A stretch of DNA of 64,000 nt from an uncultured Paenibacillaceae bacterium (lineage in GTDB: Bacteria; Bacillota; Bacilli; Paenibacillales; K13): NCBI GenBank assembly GCA_913056365.1, contig CAJXLT010000003.1, positions 248,001-312,000 of the forward strand. The letters run 5' to 3'. Of the stretch, positions 27,087-34,653 are shown in pieces. The stretch's first letter is position 1. Every line of letters starts with the position of its first letter. Both the position numbers and the translations under genes were made by a program. The notes beneath the pieces are model-generated. The model ran no database searches and was not told where the DNA came from. It was given only the letters and a program-made list of their open reading frames with translations.

Positions 27087-27177
27087 GATCGATGGAAGCT
27101 CCTATCTGCATTCTTCTTCCGTATTAGCATAGCATACCGTGTGGGCAGTGTGCAGCTAGCGGAAGCGTAAATCAAGC

Positions 27178-27225
27178 AACGGGGGCTGCCCACAAGTCTA
27201 TACTGACTAGTGGGCAGCCCCCGTT
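27178..27225 (-). terminator. Terminator of the export operon
   Basis: A perfect 16-bp inverted repeat, AACGGGGGCTGCCCAC at 27178-27193 and its complement at 27210-27225. It lies just past the stop of the minus-strand ATPase gene, with a T-rich stretch beyond the stem on that strand. Confidence 0.85.
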
Positions 27226-27231
27226 CGTATG

Positions 27232-28122
27232 TTAAGTGGATTCCGGCTTCGGCTTATCCGGATGCTCGAGAATGATGCGTCCTTCCTCCAGATGCAGCCT
27301 AACCTTGTTGGCGTCCTGTAAGCCAAGCGCATCGAGAAAGTTGGCAGGCACCTGCAAGCGTCCGGAGCGGTCCATTACAGCAAATTCCTCATGCGATTCC
27401 TCTGCATCAGATGCGCTCTCCATAGCTGCAAGCTCCTCCAGATACGACTTCCGAATGAGCTCGGAGGAAGTGCGCCCGTCTCTAATGGCGACGACCCGAT
27501 CGACCTTCTTGGCAAGCTGCTGATCATGTGTGACGATGACAATCGTCAAGTTCAGCTCGCGGTTGAGCCGATTGAACAGATCGAGTATAGCTGCGCCTGT
27601 CTTCGTATCGACCGACCCCGTCGGTTCATCGGCAAGCAGCAGCTTCGGCTCATTCGCCAGTGAGATCGCTATCGCGATCCGCTGCTGCTCACCGCCGGAC
27701 AGCTGGTTCAGCGTGTTGTTGCGCCTGTGGCTCATGCCGACCGCTTCCAGCAGCTCCAACGCCCGCGCCCGCTTGCGTCTGCCCTTCAGGAGCAGCGGGA
27801 TCTCGATATTCTCTAGCGCTGTCAGATAAGGCACGAGATTGCGAGCTTTGTTCTGCCAGACGAAGCCGACCGTATCCCGCTTGTAGCGCGTCATTTCCTT
27901 CTCTGTAAATTTGAGCATATCCTTGCCGTCCACGAGCAGCTTGCCCGCAGAAGGACGGTCAAGACCGCCAAGCATATTGAGAAGCGTAGACTTGCCGCTG
28001 CCGGAGTTGCCGATGACAGCCATAAGCTCGCCGGTTTCGACTGTCAGATCGAGACCTTGCAGCGCGACGACCTCGAGATCGGCGGTTTTATATATTTTCA
28101 CCAAGTTCTCACATTGGATCAT
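27232..28122 (-). CDS. ABC transporter ATPase (MacB/LolD type) with C-terminal AbrB-like domain
   Basis: 296 residues. Residues 1-225 are a MacB/LolD ATPase: GNSGSGKSTLLNMLGGLD, LSGGEQQRIAIAISLA and LLLADEPTGSVD. The last 50 residues (VMDRSGRLQVPANFLDALGL...KVRLHLEEGRIILEHPD) match the SpoVT/AbrB swapped-hairpin fold (RVVIP-x-E-L-R-x-x-L-G-I...KIIL), which normally binds DNA or dimerises. This fusion is uncommon. GGAGG lies six bases before ATG 28122. It is the last gene of a four-gene operon and would power the adjacent FtsX-like permease. Confidence 0.9.
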   Translation of the reverse strand: MIQCENLVKIYKTADLEVVALQGLDLTVETGELMAVIGNSGSGKSTLLNMLGGLDRPSAGKLLVDGKDMLKFTEKEMTRYKRDTVGFVWQNKARNLVPYLTALENIEIPLLLKGRRKRARALELLEAVGMSHRRNNTLNQLSGGEQQRIAIAISLANEPKLLLADEPTGSVDTKTGAAILDLFNRLNRELNLTIVIVTHDQQLAKKVDRVVAIRDGRTSSELIRKSYLEELAAMESASDAEESHEEFAVMDRSGRLQVPANFLDALGLQDANKVRLHLEEGRIILEHPDKPKPEST

Positions 28123-28133
28123 GACGCACCTCC

Positions 28134-30989
28134 TTAATCTTCACCGAGCTTGACTGCTTGCGCGATCTTCATGCGGCTAAGCAGCCATGTCAGGATGCCA
28201 AGCGCCGTAAGCAGCATTGTCGTTGTAAGCAGCATCATCCGCAACGTATCTCCGGCCTGCATCATGACTTCGAACGGCGGAACAATCTGCCCGGGGTCGA
28301 AGGCTAGCTGGAACATCGGCACGAATACATGACTTGCCAAGGTACCGGTTACATAGCCGACTAGGAAGCCAGCTCCGGAGGTCAGCAGCTGTTCGGCAGT
28401 GAGCATACCGATCAATTGCATGAAGGAGATGCCCATTGCACGTAAGATGCCGAGCTGAAGCATGCGTCCTTGCAAGGACAGCAGCCAGTAGATCAGGAAG
28501 CCGATGAAGCTAATCGTGAGTGAGAGGATGAACCCAAGACTCATCACACCGTTCATCGCCATACGGAACGGATCATTGCGGCTCTCCGTAATCATCTCAT
28601 ACGTGTCCTCTAGCTTGACGAGTTGCATATTCTCTTCTTGGAAATAATCATATAGCGCCTGTCGATCCTCGGGCGACTCCAGCTTCATCCAAATTTCATA
28701 AGGCTCAAGCGCCAGTTCATTCTGAATGGTGGCAAGCTGAGCGACGACTAGCATTGGATTGTTCGCTTCCTCGCCCGACTGCGGTGCTTCCGGATTCGGG
28801 ATGAAGCCTGGGAAGTAATCGATGAATCCGTAGATCACTCCGCGCATCTCGCCTCGATTCGACAAGCTGATGCTAATGTTGTCCCCGACTTCGAGCTCGT
28901 AATCGTCCACCGCACTGCTGGATACGAGCACCGCATACGGATCAGCTGCAATCAAGTTCAAATATTCATTGAAGTGATAAGGCAGCAAGCCGTCCTTCAT
29001 CCAGGATACCTGCCCGAATTCATCTGGCTGGATGCCGACCAAGGAGGTATCGGTGTAGACGTTGCCGGCGCTAATCTTAGCATCGCTACGCTTGTACACC
29101 TGGGCTGCCATCTCCACACCGGGCATCGACTTGAATGGTTCGAAGGGCGGTTCTAGGTAATTGCCTTCTGCCGGGTCCGCGCTTGCTGCCTGACCGGGCG
29201 CGGCACTAGTCGTTGGCGCGTCGTTCACCCAACGTTGCTGCAACACAATATCTCCGCCTTGGCGGTACCAGATCTGATCCTCCATATTCTGATTCATCGT
29301 ACGAGCGGCGCTGGCATTGAAGATGCCCGTGCCGACCGTCAAGATCAAGAATAGCATGAGACCTTGATACTGAACGCTTCGTCTGCCTACCATCAGCATG
29401 GAGGAATAGAGCGATGGCGACCATAGCTTCCTGCCTATCCAGTAAATGAGACGAACGAGGAACGGATAAATCCGCAGCATGAGCAGTCCGAAGCCGAGAA
29501 TGAACAAGGACGGCACTGCGAATAACAACGGGTCTATCGCAATATCCTTGCTATCCAGACCAAGGGCGGTAAGGTCCTCCACACGACGGCGGAAGGAGAA
29601 CAGCCCATAGCCTGACAGTGCAAGCAGAATGAAATCGAGTCCGAACAAATGCCACAACGATCGCGGCTTCTGCCTTGCCGCATTGCGCTTCTGATCCACA
29701 ATGCTGACACGGGTAGCGTAGATAACCGGAATCAGGTTGAGGATGAAGGCGCCGATCGCGGCCCCACCTGCATAGTAGAACACGTCAGGATGCAGCTCAG
29801 CCTGCAGCGACTCGCGCTGGACGAAGCTCATGAACGTATCTGTCGAGCCGAGCGCTTGTGTCAGCATGAGTCCGATGAAAGGACCAATTGCGAACGCAAT
29901 ACTGGCGAACAGCAATCCTTCAATTGTATAGAGACCGATTAGCTGTAGCCTGCCCGCGCCTCTGCTGCGCAGCACTGCGATTTCCGGCTTCTGTCTATTC
30001 ACTAACAGGTTCGACACCATATATAGGTAGAAGGCGATCAAAATATACAGCGGCACATTAAGTGACCATAAGAGCGAGCCCAATGTTGATTCCCTGTCGC
30101 GAAAGGAACCGAGAATTTTCTCAGCAGGCAGATCGACAGTAGCAAAATAACCGAATTTGTTCACAACCACATTGCGGAGCAACTCCGCACGCTCGATCAA
30201 GCTGTCTGCATGCGCCAAGTCGAACTTCGTATAATCGAATGCGGCATACCAGCGAGCGTAAGCTAGTTGCGCTGTGCCCTTGCCCATAACATCCTGCTCG
30301 AACAACTGTTCATCCAGTATGAAATGATTGCTGTAGCCAGACAGGCTGTCAATGTTCCAATACAGATCGGACGGGTCTTGTTCTGCCACGACACCTACCG
30401 GCTTCACACGAATAGGGGCGTTCGCATTGTCATCCTCTACGACAAATTCATTGCCTAGCAGCATATGCAGCTTCACAAGCGCATTGTCTGTAACGAGCGC
30501 CTCATATACACCGTCTACCGGTTCAGGAGCAGGCATCCTGCCATCTACAAGCCGAATATGCTCCATAATGCCGGAGCGCATATATAGGCGGGCGGTACGT
30601 GTCTCTTCCGGATCTACTAGTTCCGGATTGGCAGGGACGATCTTCAATGCCTTCGATATGCGCTCGCGAACGAATAGCTGCGGGGTGAACGCGTCTGATT
30701 GATCGAATACACGTTGCTCCCAGTATGTATCAATATCTGCGATATCGTTCAACAGTTCACGTGCAGGCAGGTCGGGCAGGGAGGATTCCGCCGATAATGT
30801 GCCAGAATATTCCCCAGTTTTCACATAAGATTGTTCCATCTCCTTATGCAGCATCCGCTGCAGGATGGAGTGCTTGTAGATCGGCATGCTGCTGGTCAAG
30901 GCGATGCATAGCGTCATGCCTACTAGCAAGCTCAGCACGAGCCAACGGTTCTTGACCGTCTTCCGAAACAACATGGTGAGTATAGCCAT
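28134..30989 (-). CDS. FtsX-like ABC transporter permease (MacB-type)
   Basis: 951 residues. It has an N-terminal membrane helix (about 17-35), a large extracellular domain, a core bundle (about 305-460), a second extracellular region (about 570-800), and a final FtsX domain with three helices near 815-935. The doubled layout resembles large MacB/LolCE-type exporters that push substrates outward by mechanotransmission rather than by a pore. GGAAGG lies 11 bases before ATG 30989. It sits between the adaptor and the second ATPase. The substrate could be an antimicrobial peptide, toxin or lipid; the sequence does not decide. Confidence 0.88.
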   Translation of the reverse strand: MAILTMLFRKTVKNRWLVLSLLVGMTLCIALTSSMPIYKHSILQRMLHKEMEQSYVKTGEYSGTLSAESSLPDLPARELLNDIADIDTYWEQRVFDQSDAFTPQLFVRERISKALKIVPANPELVDPEETRTARLYMRSGIMEHIRLVDGRMPAPEPVDGVYEALVTDNALVKLHMLLGNEFVVEDDNANAPIRVKPVGVVAEQDPSDLYWNIDSLSGYSNHFILDEQLFEQDVMGKGTAQLAYARWYAAFDYTKFDLAHADSLIERAELLRNVVVNKFGYFATVDLPAEKILGSFRDRESTLGSLLWSLNVPLYILIAFYLYMVSNLLVNRQKPEIAVLRSRGAGRLQLIGLYTIEGLLFASIAFAIGPFIGLMLTQALGSTDTFMSFVQRESLQAELHPDVFYYAGGAAIGAFILNLIPVIYATRVSIVDQKRNAARQKPRSLWHLFGLDFILLALSGYGLFSFRRRVEDLTALGLDSKDIAIDPLLFAVPSLFILGFGLLMLRIYPFLVRLIYWIGRKLWSPSLYSSMLMVGRRSVQYQGLMLFLILTVGTGIFNASAARTMNQNMEDQIWYRQGGDIVLQQRWVNDAPTTSAAPGQAASADPAEGNYLEPPFEPFKSMPGVEMAAQVYKRSDAKISAGNVYTDTSLVGIQPDEFGQVSWMKDGLLPYHFNEYLNLIAADPYAVLVSSSAVDDYELEVGDNISISLSNRGEMRGVIYGFIDYFPGFIPNPEAPQSGEEANNPMLVVAQLATIQNELALEPYEIWMKLESPEDRQALYDYFQEENMQLVKLEDTYEMITESRNDPFRMAMNGVMSLGFILSLTISFIGFLIYWLLSLQGRMLQLGILRAMGISFMQLIGMLTAEQLLTSGAGFLVGYVTGTLASHVFVPMFQLAFDPGQIVPPFEVMMQAGDTLRMMLLTTTMLLTALGILTWLLSRMKIAQAVKLGED

Positions 30990-31010
30990 GGCATTAGCGT
31001 CCTTCCAAGA

Positions 31011-32057
31011 TTACTTTAGAATAATTTGTTGGCCAGCTTCCAGTCCTTTGACAATTTCCACTTCTGTATCGGTTTCCAGCCCTTTCTCCACATCAATCTC
31101 GCGGCGGCTTTCCCCCTCCAGCACTTGTACGGCAACGCGGCCGAAATATTCACGCAAGCCGGACTTCGGTATAATGACGACGTTGTCCCGCTTCGCGATC
31201 AAAATTTCCACATCGACATAATTGCCCATCTTCAACCCCTCGGGGGGATCTACCATTTCTAAGTATAGGGTTTGATTATACAGGTCGCGCAGACGCGTAT
31301 CCTCCGTATATGGAGCGGATAGCGGTGTCTGAACGACCTTGCCGCTGAACGTCTGCTCCTTATGCTCCAGAACAGCCTCCATCCCTAGCTGGACCTCTGA
31401 CATTCGATTCGAAGGAACGCTGTTGAAGGCAAGCCGCAACGAATCTGGATCGGCAATCGTCACCATATTGCGGAATGCTGTAACGGCATCGCCTGGTTCA
31501 ATATTGTCGACGAATGTGACGATGCCATCCATCGCAGCGCGCATCTGCAAGCGATCAATGGAATCCTGGACGACCTGCAGCTCCGCTTCAGCCAGCTTCA
31601 GCTCCATTGCGGCGACCCTCATCTTTTGTCTGTGCTGCTCCTGTTGGGCTTCATCGAATGCCAATTGCATCTTCTCTACTTCCACTTGCTTGCGGATTAA
31701 TTCCAGGTCCAGTCCCTCTGTCTTCAAGCGAATGAGGACATCGCCTTGCTGCACTTCGGCGCCAGCTCGAACAAGAACCTCTTCGATGCGTCCGCCCGCT
31801 TCCGTGAACTCGTGATGGGTGAAGGTGACCGGCTCCAGCACGGCAGAACCCGACAAGTTCTTGACGATCGTGCCCAATTCGGCTTCAGCTGTGCGATTCT
31901 GTACCTCTACCGGCTTCACAAGCGGCGGCTTCAATGGTTGATCTTCCTGCGGAAGTAGTGAACAGCCAGAAGTGGTTATTAGGACGGCGGCAGCCATTGC
32001 TGTTATGATGCCGGCACGCAGCGGCCGCCGGTTGCGTTCAGACTGATTGTTGTACAA
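31011..32057 (-). CDS. Efflux adaptor (HlyD/MFP family) lipoprotein
   Basis: About 348 residues. The N-terminus has a short membrane segment ending in a lipobox LITTSGC. It is followed by a lipoyl/biotinyl half (VRAGAEVQQGDVLIRLKTEG), a helical hairpin rich in Gln/Glu (about 125-185) and beta-barrel parts, the layout of periplasmic-adaptor-like proteins that link MacB permeases in Firmicutes. The probable start is TTG 32057, with GGAGG nine bases upstream; upstream in-frame ATGs lack a site and lie inside the ATPase gene. It overlaps that ATPase by 20 bases. Confidence 0.87.
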   Translation of the reverse strand: MYNNQSERNRRPLRAGIITAMAAAVLITTSGCSLLPQEDQPLKPPLVKPVEVQNRTAEAELGTIVKNLSGSAVLEPVTFTHHEFTEAGGRIEEVLVRAGAEVQQGDVLIRLKTEGLDLELIRKQVEVEKMQLAFDEAQQEQHRQKMRVAAMELKLAEAELQVVQDSIDRLQMRAAMDGIVTFVDNIEPGDAVTAFRNMVTIADPDSLRLAFNSVPSNRMSEVQLGMEAVLEHKEQTFSGKVVQTPLSAPYTEDTRLRDLYNQTLYLEMVDPPEGLKMGNYVDVEILIAKRDNVVIIPKSGLREYFGRVAVQVLEGESRREIDVEKGLETDTEVEIVKGLEAGQQIILK

Positions 32058-32760
32058 TGAGACCATCCTCCAGTTCATATACATGATCGACAATTTCCAT
32101 AATCGCCGGATCATGCGTAGTAAGCAGTATGCTGATCCCATCCTGTGCGACCAGATCACGGAATACCTTCAATACTTGCAGCCCCATCTTCGAATCGAGC
32201 TCAGCTGTCGGTTCGTCCGCAAGCACGAGCTTCGGCTTGTGGGCAATCGCTCGCGCGATAGCTGTGCGCTGCTGCTCGCCGCCGGACATCTCTGGAGGCA
32301 GATGATGCATACGCTGCTTCAGCCCGACGAATTGCAACGCCTCCTCCGCCCATGCCTTGCGCAGCTTGCTCTCTATGCCTGCAATGCGCAGCCCGAACTC
32401 GACATTCTCGTAGGCGGTCATATAGGGCACCAGCGCGAACGATTGGAAGATGAGGCCAACCTCCTTGCGGCGCAGCTCATTGCGCTGCCGTTCGCTCATC
32501 GCTGCTGTATCGCGCGTACCATGATAGACAGCGCCGTCAGTAGGCTGATCCAGCGCAGCCAAGATATTAAGCAGCGTCGTCTTGCCCGAACCCGACCGGC
32601 CCTTCAGGGCGATCAGCTGGCCGGGATAGACAACAAGCTCCGCGCCCTTCAGCGCATGAACAGCCTGCGAGCCCTTGCCGTATACCCTGGATACCTTGTC
32701 CGCTTTGAGCAACGGCTGTGTAGTAGTGCTATTAGAAGTGCTAGTGCTAGTGGAAATCAA
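32038..32760 (-). CDS. ABC transporter ATPase (LolD/MacB type)
   Basis: About 240 residues. GRSGSGKTTLLNILAALDQ is Walker A, MSGGEQQRTAIARAIA the signature and LVLADEPTAELD Walker B. The start is probably TTG 32760, with AAGGGG ten bases upstream; another TTG at 32781 has no site. The first dozen residues are Ser/Thr-rich and low complexity. First gene of a four-gene operon with adaptor, permease and a second ATPase. Having two ATPases for one permease is notable; they may form a heterodimer, or the AbrB-tailed one may replace this one under some conditions. Confidence 0.88.
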   Translation of the reverse strand: MISTSTSTSNSTTTQPLLKADKVSRVYGKGSQAVHALKGAELVVYPGQLIALKGRSGSGKTTLLNILAALDQPTDGAVYHGTRDTAAMSERQRNELRRKEVGLIFQSFALVPYMTAYENVEFGLRIAGIESKLRKAWAEEALQFVGLKQRMHHLPPEMSGGEQQRTAIARAIAHKPKLVLADEPTAELDSKMGLQVLKVFRDLVAQDGISILLTTHDPAIMEIVDHVYELEDGLIVQQSV

Positions 32761-32970
32761 AGCGCTTTCATCCCCTTGCAACCAAGTTATTCCTTTTATC
32801 TTACTTTATAATAGTAGCTATGCATATGGGGGAAATTTATGAAATTGTTAGACTATATTCGGAGGGGGAACGGAGAATTGTGCGAAACAGTGCTGGGTGC
32901 GCATTTTGGCTATGGGGAGTGAAGGAATAGAGGGAATAGGATGGGGCAACAAGATAGAGCAATAGGGCAG

Positions 32971-33018
32971 CATGCAGAACAACATGAAGAACAACATGCA
33001 GAGCAACATGCAGAGCAA
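32971..33018 (+). repeat. 12-base tandem repeat, four units
   Basis: Units CATGCAGAACAA, CATGAAGAACAA, CATGCAGAGCAA and CATGCAGAGCAA, with a partial fifth unit after. It is in frame with a short open frame (32941-33129) but no ribosome binding site or family supports that as a gene. Confidence 0.8.
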
Positions 33019-33029
33019 CATGCGGGGAT

Positions 33030-33105
33030 TAACGGGAAAAAGGGGTCTTATTGTGACAGGTTGTCTGTCGAAGAACAATATAGAGGACAAAAACGATCTT
33101 ATTCG
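33030..33105 (+). repeat. Copy 2 of the 76-bp dispersed repeat
   Basis: Pairs with 20855-20930: TAACGGGAAAAA at the left end, CTTATT near base 17 of the element, ATAGAGGACA near base 51 and TTATTCG at the right end. Both copies lie in intergenic DNA on the same strand. Confidence 0.6.
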
Positions 33106-33208
33106 CACTCCGATCTGCCGTACCTGTGAAAATGAGCTGAATAAAACCAGTAAAGTCCGCTAATCCCGACACTTGATGCAAATAAAGCAAAATAAGCACA
33201 CGAATTAC

Positions 33209-33489
33209 CGCTATTTCCAGCATGTCCGCTATCCCCGGCACACTTACTCGCAACTGCCTTCCTAGCCTGCCCGCTCGCATCGGGCTAATCCCATCGTGCC
33301 CTCAATTTCCATCACGCTTGCTATTCCCGTCATAACTAATCGCTGCGACTTCCCGGCATGCCAGCTGGCATCTGCTTTCCCAGCATGCCCGCTCACAGCG
33401 ACTTCCCAGCATGCCAGTTCGCACCCACCTCCTCAGCATGCTCGCATACAGCGGCTATTCCCGGCATTCCCGCCCGCAACCGCTCACTA
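33209..33489. repeat. Degenerate tandem array of about ten units of roughly 28 bases
   Basis: A consensus near GCTATTCCCGGCATGCCCGCTCGCAAC recurs across 280 bases; clear units include ACTTCCCGGCATGCCAGCTGG, CTTTCCCAGCATGCCCGCTCA, ACTTCCCAGCATGCCAGTTCG and CTATTCCCGGCATTCCCGCCC. Together with the 12-base repeat and the 76-bp element it fills the 753-base gap between the export operon and the AraC gene. Units vary too much to be a CRISPR array, and no gene is supported. Confidence 0.6.
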
Positions 33490-33513
33490 CAAGTGATGAT
33501 TCATCAGCAAAAA

Positions 33514-34413
33514 TCACACATCGAAGCGCTCCCAGTCCCCATTTTTCCTATATTGATTCGGGGTCATATCGAACTGTCTCTTGAATACGCTGATGAAGTA
33601 GCTGATGCTCTCAAATCCGACCTCCAGGGCGATCTCCACAATTTTGCGATCCGTCTCGGCAAGTAGCTGAGCGGCTTTGTGCATGCGGTATTGGTTCATA
33701 TACGCAATCGGAGTCTTCTTCGTCATCTGCTTGAAAAACCGGCAAAAGTGCTCCTCGCTCATGTTGACCTTCTCTGCAAGGTCCTTCAGCCGGATCGTCT
33801 CCGAATAATGCGTATGAATATGCTGGAGTACATGCTTGAGCCTGTCAGCCTTGTGACTGCGGCGCGGGTACTTCCTCCCATTCTCGATCCGCGTGCTGTT
33901 GGCAAGCAGCAGAGACAGGATGAGGCTTAATTTCGCCTTGGTAGCGAGTTCATAGGCAGTCGAGCGTTCGCGATTGTCTAGGGCGATTTCTGTAATCAGC
34001 TCAATCGCTTGTTGCTCCCAATCGACTGTTCCCCCGATTCGTACAGGCGTATGGTATTGCTGCTTCAGCAGCGGGTCCAGATACCGATCCTGAATACGGT
34101 CATACGTACCGCTCTGGAACAGACTCGGGTGGAAGACGAGCGCCAAAACCTTACATGGGGTATCGCCTGCTCCATAGCCAGCATGAACCTCGCCCGTATT
34201 GACGAACAGCGCTTCGCCATCCTGCAAGTTATAGACATGATCCCCTACTTGCAGTTGTGCACTGCCCTCAAGCACGAGCAGAAGCTCCAGTTCCTCATGC
34301 CAGTGACAGTCGAATAGAATACCGTTGATCTCATCCACTTCATAAGAGGCGAACGGATACAAGGGGTCGCCATGCAGACGGTTTTCCCGCGGCACAGCAC
34401 GATGTGTAAGCAT
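33514..34413 (-). CDS. AraC family transcriptional regulator with N-terminal cupin domain
   Basis: 299 residues. A cupin-like sensor (HWHEELELLLVLEGSAQLQVG) fills the first half; the double helix-turn-helix of AraC proteins is at the C-terminus (IRLKDLAEKVNMSEEHFCRF and GFESISYFISVFKRQFDMTP). ATG 34413 is preferred: AAAGG lies 11 bases upstream, while the GTG three codons earlier sits too close to it. It is divergent from the GH31 gene across a gap with a perfect direct repeat, so it is probably the activator of that gene with a sugar ligand. Confidence 0.9.
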   Translation of the reverse strand: MLTHRAVPRENRLHGDPLYPFASYEVDEINGILFDCHWHEELELLLVLEGSAQLQVGDHVYNLQDGEALFVNTGEVHAGYGAGDTPCKVLALVFHPSLFQSGTYDRIQDRYLDPLLKQQYHTPVRIGGTVDWEQQAIELITEIALDNRERSTAYELATKAKLSLILSLLLANSTRIENGRKYPRRSHKADRLKHVLQHIHTHYSETIRLKDLAEKVNMSEEHFCRFFKQMTKKTPIAYMNQYRMHKAAQLLAETDRKIVEIALEVGFESISYFISVFKRQFDMTPNQYRKNGDWERFDV

Positions 34414-34439
34414 GAGGTGCACATCCTTTATGTCGTAAT

Positions 34440-34503
34440 TATCAATATCATAATATATATAGTCAAGAATAAGAAAGATTTATCAAGAGAATATCAATAT
34501 CAT
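34440..34503. promoter_or_regulatory. Direct repeat, probable AraC-family operator
   Basis: TATCAATATCAT occurs at 34440-34451 and again at 34492-34503, 52 bases (about five helical turns) apart, on the same strand in an AT-rich stretch between the divergent regulator and alpha-xylosidase genes. Paired direct repeats on one DNA face are typical of AraC-type binding. Confidence 0.55.
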
Positions 34504-34653
34504 GTTATTATAGCATAATTCGGCGAGCTACGGTCAGGTCTGCTCCGGCACTATCGGCATTAGCGGCTGCAGATCGCACAGGCTTGCCACACATAGACAC
34601 TTGTATTCGCTATCTATGCAGATGGCATCCTACAGACGAAGGAGGAGTTTTTC

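Noticed and set aside
32941..33129. A 62-codon frame with an EQHA repeat
   Set aside because: It is produced by the 12-base tandem repeat, lacks a ribosome binding site, and runs into the dispersed 76-bp element.
33209..33489. Possible CRISPR array
   Set aside because: Units are degenerate, contiguous and without unique spacers, and no cas gene is near.
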